From Diphasiastrum complanatum (taxonomy: Eukaryota; Streptophyta; Lycopodiopsida; Lycopodiales; Lycopodiaceae): DNA of 64,000 nt. The stretch lies in assembly GCA_029204225.1 (NCBI GenBank), contig CM055100.1, forward strand, positions 34,152,645-34,216,644, read 5' to 3'. Under the pieces are notes generated by a model. The model saw nothing but the letters and a program-made list of their open reading frames with translations. It searched no databases and had not been told where the DNA came from. Below, in pieces: positions 1 to 9,984 of the stretch. The translations under genes were made by a program, and so were the position numbers. The number at the start of each line of letters is the position of its first letter. Position 1 is the stretch's first letter.

Positions 1-1
1 T

Positions 2-226
2 GGAGCTGTTGCTGAGGCAATCCTTGTGTGGAAGCGCAATGTAGATCGCGAGTTTGAGGGTGTAGAAGAATGCCCCATCTGTTACAGCATCATACACACA
101 TCAAATCACAGTCTCCCACGTCTTGCTTGCAGGACTTGCAAACACAAGTTTCATCCAGCTTGTTTATATAAATGGTTTTCTACGTCGCACAAATCCACAT
201 GTCCTCTTTGCCAAACTCCATTTTAA
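2..226 (+). CDS. LTN1: E3 ubiquitin-protein ligase Listerin, C-terminal end (partial, 5' end outside window)
   Basis: Reading frame 2 is open from the window edge to a TAA at 224-226 and encodes the last 74 residues. They carry a RING domain: CPIC near residue 25, a CRTC pair, the KHKFH turn, an ACLYKWF segment and the closing CPLC four residues before the end. The RING at the extreme C-terminus and the phrase [20 protein letters not shown] are, as I know the family, typical of Listerin. Listerin ubiquitinates nascent chains stalled on 60S subunits in ribosome-associated quality control. The HEAT-repeat bulk lies outside the window. There is no stop or frameshift, so the gene looks functional. 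The GTG at 26 is an internal valine codon, not a start. Confidence 0.93.
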   Translation, partial: GAVAEAILVWKRNVDREFEGVEECPICYSIIHTSNHSLPRLACRTCKHKFHPACLYKWFSTSHKSTCPLCQTPF

Positions 227-315
227 TGTACTAAAAATGTTTATGAAAAGCTGCAGATTGTTTCAAATTTTGTTTAAAGGATGAGGCAATCTCGTTATAG
301 ATTTTGAATTTGAGT

Positions 316-653
316 AATAAATGCAAAGTGCTGTGATTAAGCAAGATTCTTCACCTCGTTCTTTCCAGCTTCGTCTCCTCCTTCCCGCTACACGTTCACA
401 TTTCTACCTACAAGCGAAATGGTTTCAGTTATAGATTGGTCTCTTCTTCTTTTGAATAGGAATCTAGATCATTGCTTGTTTGCTAGTCTGCATGGTGCGA
501 ATTTTCTTTTTTAGACATAGTGCAGAATCGAATCACTTTTGTTAATCTTTCTTTTCTGCTTTCATTATCTTCTAGGAGGTTTGTTGTCCTTTCTTTTTCC
601 AGATATGAATGCAATTATGAATGAGGATGTGACATTTTTCCATTTCAAATAAA
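316..653 (+). terminator. Candidate poly(A) signals of LTN1
   Basis: AATAAA occurs at 316-321, about 90 bases after the stop codon, and again at 648-653. Either could direct 3' end formation. The choice is inference. Confidence 0.4.
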
Positions 654-1388
654 CTTGATTTCTGCAACAAAAACAAAAGTGCTATGTTAAATCTAAGCAG
701 TATAATTTGGTATTTCATTGTCAAAATTTTGCAAACAATAATTTAGTTCCACTGTAACAGCTTCCACGTCAAAATATTCTTTCTGATTTGAAGCCTTTTC
801 TACTAGAGAGCTCCAAGTGAAAAAGTTTCTCATTTTTGTATTTGTAAATGAACACTCTCCAAAGCAACTCTAATGGAGTATAAACAAATTCAATAAAAGC
901 TCGTCTTTCATACCTCTCTTTTATACGTGTAGAAAGTTTCCAGTAGCAATGTTGGTCTCCCTTTTGTCCCATCTAGTAGATTATAAGAAATTCAAGAAAT
1001 AAAGTCATTTGAGGTATACATGCCAAGATAAGCATGCCAATTAAATGGTGGTATTGACATGATTGTCCGACTGTCTTTCACCATGTTATGATGGTCGCTG
1101 TTGCAAAGTGCAGTGTGTGCTCACACCCCTGGGGGCCTGTGTGGGTATGTACAGCATGTGTTTCATAGAAAGTCACGTTTCTTTTGTTCCCTTTGGAGTT
1201 AACTAGACAAAAAATAGGTTAATGGACATCTTTTCCTTAATTTTCATGTTCATGAAGAAACTGGGAAGTCTTAAAGTGATGAAGTACAAGAAGATTAACG
1301 TTGCGTGAGAGAGGACTAGAACTTAAGGCCGTCGAGGCCAAATATTCTAGGCCAGAAAAAATACAAACAAGCTAAAACAAATGACATC

Positions 1389-1390
<2 letters not shown>
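654..1390. other. Intergenic stretch without recognisable gene
   Basis: The stretch is AT-rich with many stops in all frames. I see no coding similarity, tRNA or repeat apart from the microsatellite that follows. Confidence 0.5.
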
Positions 1391-1426
<36 letters not shown>

Positions 1427-1441
1427 CGCGCGCGCACGCGT

Positions 1442-1510
<69 letters not shown>
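1391..1510. repeat. Compound microsatellite (TG)n-(CG)n-(GA)n
   Basis: About 30 bases of TG pass through a CG/CGCA stretch of alternating purine and pyrimidine into about 60 bases of GA. The open frames across it (RERERE, SLSLSL, CVCVCV) are artefacts of the repeat. Confidence 0.97.
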
Positions 1511-1512
<2 letters not shown>

Positions 1513-2864
1513 AAAAAACAACCACAAGCTATTTTGCCAATAAGAGATTGTGTAACTTTTTAACCAAAATTTTAATTGATATATATAAAATTTGTCAGTT
1601 AGAGTTTTTGGTCAACTTATATCACTTTAAGGGCTTCAATATCAAACTTCACCAAAAAACTTCGACTCCCTACAACTTTTTAATCGTAGCTCAATATTAG
1701 GTTATGTAAGATGTAATTGGAAAGCTCTCGTCAAGCGCTTTCAAATGGTACTATAATCATCTCAATCAAAGTTACAGTTAGAAAGTTACACTATTTTCTT
1801 AGCAACCATAGATTATATTATACATAACATGTTTAAATATGGGCATAACAGTGGATAAGAAATTATTATTATTATTATTTTTTTTACGTTGCCAAAATTT
1901 GCCATCCTTATAAGGCCCCTTTCAAGTTCAAACTTTTCTAATGTAGATTCATAGATGTAGCGACTCGCGATTCGTGATTCGTTGCAAAGAATCGTTAAAA
2001 AAAAAAAAATCGTGTTTATAGATTTTAGGCCTCCTCTTCGCGGACGAAACCGTGCCAGCAGTGGAGGAGGCAAAAAAATTTTCTGTGAGTTGTGGGCGTC
2101 CGATCTTCGCAAGTGAACAGTCGGTAGGCATCTACTCGGCAATACGGAGGTGGTGTCCACGGTGTCGGGGGGATTTGAGCTTCGTGGAGAGTGAAACGAC
2201 CAATTTTTGATATTTGGTATGTGTAGGCTTGATTTTTTGCAAGTGTTGACATTGAGTTGTAGGCAACCAAATCGAGCACAATTTTGGCTCTAGACCACCT
2301 TTCTTCATGCCCACGGTGATTCCTATGGCGTCAGTTTTAGTCGTTACGGCATGCTTAGCGAGATTTGAAGACCACATTCCAAATGCTTGTGTATTTTTGC
2401 CATTTTCACAAAATGACTTGTTGGAAACCGATTGAGGTGATGTCTGAGCCTAGAATGCATTTCCACATGCGTGCATAGACTCCTGTGACCTTCGTTCCGC
2501 CCGTCTACGTCTGTATCACAAATTTCAATTTTCATGCCCTGATTCCATTCTTTTTAGGGTTTAGGCGTGGAACATCGTGCAAACATCTGCTAGGGGCGCG
2601 GTTTAGACCCACACTGGACTCCTTTACACCTGCACGGACTCCCACGCTAATGTCAGTCGCCTGTTATCTAATACTCTATCCCATGTCCTAATCTCATGTT
2701 TTTTTTGGCACTTGATATGATGTGTGAATTGGAAATTTTGATGTATGCTTTGGTATTTTGAGCTCTATTTGAGCTCGATAATGTTGTTCAATGCATTGTA
2801 TTTTTTTCTACTGAACGTTTGTTTGATTATATGTTGTTTGCATGTTTAGGGTGGTGTTGATACG
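1511..2864. other. Non-coding stretch before the hAT remnant
   Basis: No protein family is recognisable. There is a short (ATT)n run near 1864-1880 and several poly-A/T runs. The 3' part may be 5' untranslated or intron sequence of the hAT element, because a T-rich region and an AG precede the BED reading frame. That is inference. Confidence 0.35.
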
Positions 2865-4770
2865 ATGCTAGTGCAGGACCAAGGCCTTTGGGCCGAGGTT
2901 GAGCTTACCGACAGGGATGTGGCCACACACCATGGCTCAGGCACCCGCAGATGGAGATGCTTGCATTGCGGTGGTCACTTCACGAGATCACTCACCAGGG
3001 TTAGGGCTCACTTGCTGCGGTTCAGAGGGCCAGATGGGCGGACATTGGGCATATCTGATTGCCCCAGAATTTCTGATGAGGATCTGCAGAGGTACTGTAT
3101 CACATGGTTTTGGACAGGGACAGGTAGCAGGAGCAGCTACAGACAGGCAGACAGTAGGGCTCACGGGCCAGCGGGCAGGGCCTACCACGGGTATTGGACC
3201 CAGTACATCACGGGCAGGGCATGGTATAGCTGCAGGACATAGTACATCACGGGCTGGGCATGGTACAAGTGCAGTGCCTAGTACATCACGGGCAGAGCAC
3301 GGTACAGGCGCAGGGCCCAGTACATTACGGGCAGAACATGGTACAGGTGCAGGGCCCTGTACATCACGGGCAGAGCATGGTTCAAGTGCAGGGCCTAGTA
3401 CAGCACCTTCAGTTCCATCCGCAGCAGCAGCACGACCATCAGATGGGCATGTTGGTTCAGTGGCAACCGGTGCTTCTCGTCCCTCCTCGGTAGCAGATGC
3501 ACCACATGCTTCGGCAGCTGCTGCCAAAGAGAGTGACACACCCACAGATCAGCCATCCGTTGGGCATGCTAGACCACGAGCACCATATATACAGCAGAGA
3601 GGGGTTAGGCCCAGGCAGCAAACCCTTGATGTGGGTGGCAGAGAGAGCAGCAGGCCCGGTGCACTTGACTGTGTGGCCAGTTCTTTTACGAGTGCGACAT
3701 TCCTTTTGCTGTTGCTGACACTTGGGTGTTTAGGGAGTTCTGCGCACAGATGGCGGCCATGGATGCTACATGGACACCTCCTAGGCGAGAGGCACTGTGA
3801 GGCAGGTTGCTTCGTCAAGAGGAGGAGACCATCACACGGGAGTTGAGTTCCATTCGCTCAGCTTGGCAGGAGTAAGTACCTTGTCTTTATTATCTCTTTG
3901 CATGTGTTTAGGATTTATTGGTGGCGCAATTTTTGCATGTAGCTAATGGGTGTTTTGCGGCAGGTATGGATGCACAAAATTGAGCGATGGATGGACTGAC
4001 ATTCGTCGTGGTCCGTCATCAATGTCTTGGTTTCTTGCCCGCTTGGCACAATATTCCTACGTGGCGTAGATGCCACTCGAGGCGGTGACGCCATCACAGC
4101 TGATTTCATATGGGAGGTCATTAGAGATGTTATTGTTGACATCGGGGTTGAGCACGTGGTTCAGGTTGTCACCACAACGCCTCGAACTGCAAGCGGATGG
4201 GCGAGATTATGATGAGGGAGCACCCCAGCTTTGTGTGGACACCCTGTGCTGCACATTGCATAGACTTGCTCATCCATGACCTGTGTGCGCTTCCATGGAT
4301 GAGAGAGGTATTATTTGCTATGCTTTCTTCCTTCGATGCTGCTAACCACATCTCAACTATTGTCTAAACTTTTTTACTGGATGTCTGTGTTGCAGATCAC
4401 TTCCACGACCATGCGCCTGGTCACTTTTGTCACCAAGAAGAGGCATATGTTGGCCCTGTTCCACACCTTCTCCACCCTAAACCTGAAGAAGCCCGCACTC
4501 ACACGCTTTGCATTTTACTTCTTGGTGCTAGAGCGATTGGTGGTGGTGAAGGACGCATTGCGGCAGATGGTTTCCAGCGAGGCCTTCAAGAACTTTACAG
4601 ACCTCCCACATGCGGCATTTTTCCAGTCCACTGTTTACGATGATGAGTTCTGGACAGTTGCTGAGGAGATTACTGGGATCCTTCTACCCATTTTCAGAGT
4701 GCTGCTCCTGGTAGACCGTGAGGGGTGCACTCTCGGTCTCATTTACGAGTTCATGGACTACATCGGCGAG
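2865..4770 (+). pseudogene. Broken hAT-superfamily transposase (BED finger + DUF659)
   Basis: The pieces are collinear but lie in several frames. A BED-type zinc finger is at about 2920-3080 (WRC.HC, then TRVRAHLL and a terminal C). A low-complexity Ser/Ala/Pro linker with 13-residue repeats follows. DUF659 begins near 3676 (GQFFYECDIPFAVAD), runs to SAWQE, and continues after an intact GTAAGT...CAG intron (3872-3963) as YGCTKLSDGWTD. After a frameshift come CPLGTIFLRGVDAT and VVQVVTT, and after another the TPCAAHCIDLL motif. A second intron fits 4308-4395, followed by FVTKKRHMLALF and TRFAFYFLVLERL...KDALRQMV. This order is that of plant BED/DUF659 hAT proteins. At least three frameshifts and several stops make it a dead copy. 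The C-terminal dimerisation domain is not recognisable, and no terminal inverted repeats were found. Confidence 0.85.
3196..3405 (+). repeat. 39-bp coding minisatellite inside the hAT linker
   Basis: Five 39-bp units (3196-3390) plus a partial sixth encode 13-residue repeats of the pattern GPSTSRAGHGTGA. Units differ by point changes that mostly keep the peptide pattern in this frame. The repeat frame is out of register with the upstream BED frame. Confidence 0.9.
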
Positions 4771-4777
4771 GGGCGCT

Positions 4778-5075
4778 TAGCACGTCGGCGTGCTATCTTT
4801 GGAGGCTGCAAATTTTTTTTTTCATTTCTAGCACACCAGCGCGGTATCCTTGGAGGCTGTAAAATAATTTCTCATTTCATATAGCATGCCAGCGTGCTAT
4901 TTTTAAAGGCTGCAAAAAAAAAATTAGTTGTTTTGTTTAGCACTTCGGCTTACTATGTTTGGAAGTTAAGATAAATATTCCGAAATAGTGTTTTTACTCA
5001 AAATTTGGTTCTCAATTGTGTCAAAGTAGCTTTTCTATTTTATAATTCACCCGACTAGCACATCGGCATGCTAGT
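4778..5075. repeat. Degenerate array of palindromic (hairpin) repeats
   Basis: Units begin with an imperfect inverted repeat of the form TAGCAC-NNCGGC-GTGCTA. Two 51-bp units (4778-4828, 4829-4879) share a tail reading TCTTTGGAGGCTGCAA then poly-T. A third starts at 4882, a fourth at 4938, and an isolated palindrome lies at 5056-5075. The array starts where the hAT reading frame is lost. Confidence 0.8.
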
Positions 5076-5229
5076 CGAATTAGCTCCAAAAGAATTTTTT
5101 TTTTTCAAAATGTTCTTAAAAAATTGACATGGAATTAAATCACGGCATGACCAATAGTCTCGAGTACTGGAGGGCCGGTCTACCATATTAGGACTATTCT
5201 AGGTCCTTAACCGAATATGGCCATAACAA

Positions 5230-5582
5230 CCCACGCAGGAGGTGATGGATGATGAGATCCATAGAGAGTTCTACAGACAGGCACAAGCTGACGCATGGGC
5301 TTTGCGACGACAGAGGAGGACAGAGAGGCAGAGGGAGAGGGTTGAGGAGGGAGATGATGAGGGCTCGGAGGGTGGAGAGATGCTTGGGGCAGACTATGTG
5401 GAGGAGGAGGAGGACTATGGAGGAGGATGAGTGGGTTGAGGGGGATACGGAGGAGGACGAGGAGATGGGGGCGGAGGCACAAGGGGGATGACCTGGCTGA
5501 CCTGCTGGTGGACCCTAATGCAGAGACAGAGGAGGAGCCAGCCATTCTTGCACGTAGGCCTAGGGGAGACCTAGAGGTTCTG
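5230..5582 (+). other. Acidic, Arg/Glu-rich open stretch, possible last exon of the hAT element
   Basis: A plausible acceptor (CCACGCAG) precedes a frame with a mixed Arg/Glu stretch followed by a very acidic one. A second frame then reads VDPNAETEEEP. Purine-rich low complexity alone could produce this, so assignment to the element is weak. Confidence 0.25.
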
Positions 5583-5784
5583 AGAGGGGGGGGGGGCTGA
5601 GTACTCTTTTTGTAGACACAGGAGTGGAGCATCACAGGCAGCCGTCGGCCAAACATCATCATAGTGGGTAGGGCCATCCCAGGGTGTAGGGTCACAGCCA
5701 CCTGACACACAGGCATGACGGAGTAGACACAGGGCTGGGGGCAGCCAAATGGGGGCCAGAGGAGAGGAGAGAGGCAGAGGCAGA

Positions 5785-5808
5785 GGGGGGGGGGGGGGGG
5801 GGGGGGGG
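5785..5808. repeat. Poly-G run of 24
   Basis: An uninterrupted G tract lies in a G/A-rich region that also has a shorter G run near 5585. Length in such tracts is error-prone in assemblies. The proline-rich reverse frames across it are not genes. Confidence 0.9.
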
Positions 5809-6140
5809 TCCAGAGCCAGAGCACGCAGCAGAGAGCCAGAGCACACAGCAAAGCCAGGGCCACACCACGACATCTGGTTCCCTCCAGTTTCGATTCATTT
5901 GCAGACCCTTGGGACCTGTAGTTAGGCACAGATTTGGATGATTTATCCTACCATGACTCTGACAAGCCTTAGTTGTATAGTTTTCATTACGTTCATGGAA
6001 CATCATTGTACCCCTTCTTGGTGCCATGTGGCCCGATATTATATATTATGATGATCCTATTTACAGCATTGTCGTGATTCAGTATTGTTCTTTGTGTTTT
6101 AGTTCAGTAACTTCGGTTTTATGTTTTATGATTTATGATT

Positions 6141-6142
<2 letters not shown>

Positions 6143-6215
<73 letters not shown>
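6143..6215. repeat. (AG)n microsatellite
   Basis: This is a pure AG repeat of about 36 units. Confidence 0.98.
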
Positions 6216-6217
<2 letters not shown>

Positions 6218-6545
6218 CCTACTATGTTCATTGGGGGAATGCCCCAATGTGTTCTCTTTTTAAAAAAATAAAATAAATGCAGCTATGGCGTAAACCTGGG
6301 AGTTAATACACCTAAATTAAGCCATCCTGCACCCGAAACAGTCGGCAAACTACACAGTCATAGAGCTTTCATCTGATACCCATATTGCCTAAAAAAAAAT
6401 TCAAAAAAACAAAAATCGATTCTACACGATTTTGGAAAAATCCTGAATCGCGCTGCAACTATGTGTAGATTCGAGAACCATACTTCATAAAGATCAAGAG
6501 AGTTTTTTCTATATTTGAAACTCCTAGCTCTTTTGTGGGACCATT

Positions 6546-6764
6546 GTTTCGAGCCTCCTCTTGGAAACCAAGAAGCATCATCTCACATTCGACATCCAAA
6601 GTTTCTTTGGTCTTAGGTTCGAGCCTCCCCTTGGAAACCAAGAAGCATCATCTCACATTCACCCAACAGGGTTGGCTCAGCTGGTTAGCTTGGCATCCAA
6701 AGTTTCTTTGGTCCCAGGTTCGAGCCTCCTCTTGGAAACCAAGAAGCATCATCTCACATTCATG
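6546..6764 (+). mobile_element. tRNA-like SINE, one full and two truncated tandem copies
   Basis: The full copy (6661-6764) has a Pol III A-box-like stretch, GGCTCAGCTGGTTAG at 6674-6688, and a B box, GGTTCGAGCC at 6717-6726. Between them is a perfect short hairpin, CCAAAG-TTT-CTTTGG. The 3' tail (CTTGGAAACCAAGAAGCATC) also occurs in two 5'-truncated copies just upstream, at about 6546-6590 and 6590-6659. Related copies lie at 25781 and 48803. No poly-A tail or clear target duplication is seen. Confidence 0.8.
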
Positions 6765-9700
6765 TCATAATCTCTCATGCAATAGAAATATGGATGCTTT
6801 TTAGTTTGTGTTCAAATTGATTACAAAGTGTCATTCAATTCGAAAACTTCAATTAATTTCGATAATAAATTTTGATATCTTAAATGTTCTTTTACAATGT
6901 TATCATAATTTGTCCGTGGATGACATAAATCCATGATTTTCTTTCAAAACTTAATTTTTTTTATTATTATTATTATTATGTTTACAAATTACATTATAAA
7001 ACAAAATTCAAGGCAAAAAACAGTAATATAAAAATGTACGTGAATTCTGCTATTTATTATATGTGACTCTACTTGAATATTGAATGTGTAACATCGATAT
7101 TTGATATTTTGTTTATTAAACATGTTTTGATTTTTGGCCTTTGATGATTTCATCAAGCATAATAATCAACTTTCCACTCTCTTGATTTGCATTTGTTTTA
7201 TAATCTTCTTAAGATCAAGGAAATTATTATTGTGATCATTGTATTTGAGCTTACCATGGAGTCCTGTTGCAAAAATCTTTAAAGTATGGGCTTCTACATG
7301 GCATACAATCTAGAATAATGGAAGAGCATGCATTTGGCCTCCTACAATAAGCAAACTTGCATAACTGATATTGTATTGTTGAGCACATTTTGGCCCTTGC
7401 CCAATACTTGATTTTCTTAAGGATCAAAGATTGGGCATTTGAGACATTTTTAAAGTTGGATGAATAGACAACTTGGATTATTAATTATCAGGAGTTGGCC
7501 TCCTTGGTCACATTTCTTCTGGGTATTTGTTGGACCAATGAAAATTAGGAATATAATCAAAAACTCATTAAAATTAAAAAAAATTGAGAGAGGTGGTCAA
7601 GGAAAGTGCATATGCCATGTTTGCGCAAGGTAGCCTCCTTGCCAACTCTCTCAATAAAGTGCTTGCATAAGAGTAAATTTGAGCAACAAGTTGTGATGAT
7701 CTTACAATTGTTATCTTTCTATTTCTAACACTTTTGTTATGCAATTGTTCTCCTGAGATGATTTTCTTTGGATATTGTAGATTTTATTGTCAATTCTCAT
7801 TAATTTTAGCACATATATATGAGATATTTATTTCATTAGGCAAATATGTCTTAAAAATTAGAGCTATTAAAAATACATGAGAACTTGATGACCTTCATAA
7901 TGCTTCTTGGTATTATCAACATGTGGGATCACATAGAATCAAACGTGAATGGGCAAGCTCAAGCATGATACACCAATTCAATTTGGGAACAATTGATGTC
8001 TTTCACAATGCTTTTTCGTATAATCAACTTGTGGAATTATAGATAATGTTGTCCTACACAATGGAAAAGCTATACAAAAAATCAATTGGAACAAAGTGGG
8101 TAGTGATATAGATGCTAGTGATGGCATCAATTTGGGCATGATGAAAGGAGTAGGTGTAGTTGGCGGAGCTACCAGAATCATCATTATACACCACTGTAGA
8201 AAAGAAGACTACAAAGAGAATGAATCATGCAACAAGGGAAAAGATGGAAAAAATGAAATGAAAACTCACAAGAAAATGACATAATGGATTGGCCATTTTC
8301 ATGACAAATCTAGAGACAACATGGCCAAGACAGCTAGAAGAAAATGCAATAGCAACAAAAGCAAGAGGACTACTAACAACAAATGTTGATGAACTAGAAA
8401 AAAAAGAATCAAAAGAATTCTTGAGCTACATGATTATACTCAACAAAAAGGCACATTCCTTTTACTTGAGCCAAGAGGCAGATGGATAAGTTGAGACCTC
8501 CTACCTTCGATGGACATCCCAAAAAAAGGCCAAATTAACCTATAAAGATAACTATGAAAATGACTTAGCAAATGATTCATAAGCAATAGTTGAAGTCATT
8601 AAAGAGAAAAATGGTAACCTCTAATAGGACTTAAATGTTGGGGACCACTATGATGAATAGCTCTTTGAAGGCCCAAGCTAGAAGTCAAAAATATTTGGAA
8701 ACATGTAAAATGATCTAGATGCAACACAAGATAATTAACTCCTTTGAAAGGTGATGGGCTCTCCTTGATTTCCTTGCATTTCTTTTCTTGTTATAAATAT
8801 CATCATTTCTTGGAATTTGTGGAGGATGAATTGCCCAACAAGAAGAACTCCCACTATATGAGAAATTTTCTCTCTCTAAACGATGCCTCCTATTTTCAAG
8901 AAACAATACTAAGTGGGTTTTTTTACAAGTCTGTAATGAATCCTTGACTCAAAATTATCACTATAACCATATGCATGTTCAAGGCACCAAGGGATGATCT
9001 CTTGATCCTCATCATTAGGGAGTAAAAAATTGTTTCGGTCTACCCATATCGAGGTAGAAAGTTTAGCATCATCATAATCATCAAGAAGTTAAGGTTCACT
9101 TTCAATATGCTTAATGTGTGCGCCCCTTGCGACAACATTATTGAAATTGACTTTTGGAGTTTAACCTTGCCAAATCATCCCCCTCAAATGTAGTAGGACT
9201 TTAATACTTATGTAAGGAGTGAAGATGGTCTCAGCATAATAACCTTTCTAGAAATATGTGCTTGGTATAGTCTAGTAGAAAAACCTTTCAAATACCCTTG
9301 ACCTCTAAACCTCCCCCCATCTACACTTGGAATCGGGCTCTCTTGACTGAACTTTGAATTTGCATGAAATGGGGGACAAGAGATAGCCTTGCCTCACTCC
9401 ACATTTGACAGAAAAGCTTATGGGGACCAAGCCTTAGAATTGTAGCGTTGTTGGTTGAGATGAAAGAGCTTTTATTAATATAAGAAAAAAAATAAATAAT
9501 TCAAGTATTACAACGAGTTACGATATTTTTTTGATTCTGCTTTTGTTTCATATTGATTAGGGTATGATTTGGCTATGGGGATTTTGAGCTCCAAATTACA
9601 ATCAAAGGACAAAAGAGATGAAATTCTTGTATTTGCCTTCATTTTTCCAAATGTAAGCACTCTTCATGACATAAGAGGCTCTCTTGACTTCGCGCATACA

Positions 9701-9975
9701 GGCTAGAATGCTTGAGAAGCCAAATGGGTTTGCAGTCATAGAAGGGGAGAGTGTGGTGAGATTGCTAGAAGGAGCTAGTTGCCCTTTCTCAAGGCATAGA
9801 TTCTATCATGTGAATCGTCCTTATAATTGTGACATCAATGGTGTTTGGTCATGTGACAACATTAGTCCTTGGTCATGTGGCATCCGATCTTGGCCATGTG
9901 ACATCAATATAATTTGATTTGACATTGTTATGATGGTAAGATTTTTCTAAGTTCATTTCATAGTAGCTATAGTAG
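6765..9975. other. Long non-coding stretch, no recognisable gene
   Basis: AT-rich sequence with an (ATT)n run near 6958-6980. An imperfect repeat appears at about 7886-7926 and 7993-8033 (both around CACAATGCTT/CATAATGCTT and ATCAAC). Three close copies of TGGTCATGTG-like words start at 9846, 9870 and 9891. Short open frames (longest about 77 codons) resemble nothing I know. Confidence 0.45.
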
Positions 9976-9984
9976 GTTCGCTAG

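Noticed and set aside
26-226. Independent small RING protein starting at GTG 26
   Set aside because: The frame is open to the window edge and matches the Listerin C-terminus, so it is a partial exon.
1316-1700. Open frames of RERERE/SLSLSL/CVCVCV across microsatellites (also at 6026, 13390-13773, 37386, 49640-50185, 52255-52513)
   Set aside because: Dinucleotide repeats are open in several frames at once and the flanks show no coding similarity.
2988-3545. 185-codon reverse frame opposite the hAT linker
   Set aside because: Shadow of the repeat-coding strand, which connects to BED and DUF659 sequence.
4778-5075. CRISPR-like array
   Set aside because: The repeats are short palindromes with decaying, non-unique spacing, in a eukaryotic transposon context and without cas genes.
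5207-5929. 240-codon reverse proline-rich frame
   Set aside because: It mirrors a G/A-rich, poly-G region and resembles no family.
6661-6730. Functional tRNA gene
   Set aside because: A and B boxes are present, but no cloverleaf with acceptor stem could be formed. The dispersed copies with a shared tail fit a SINE better.
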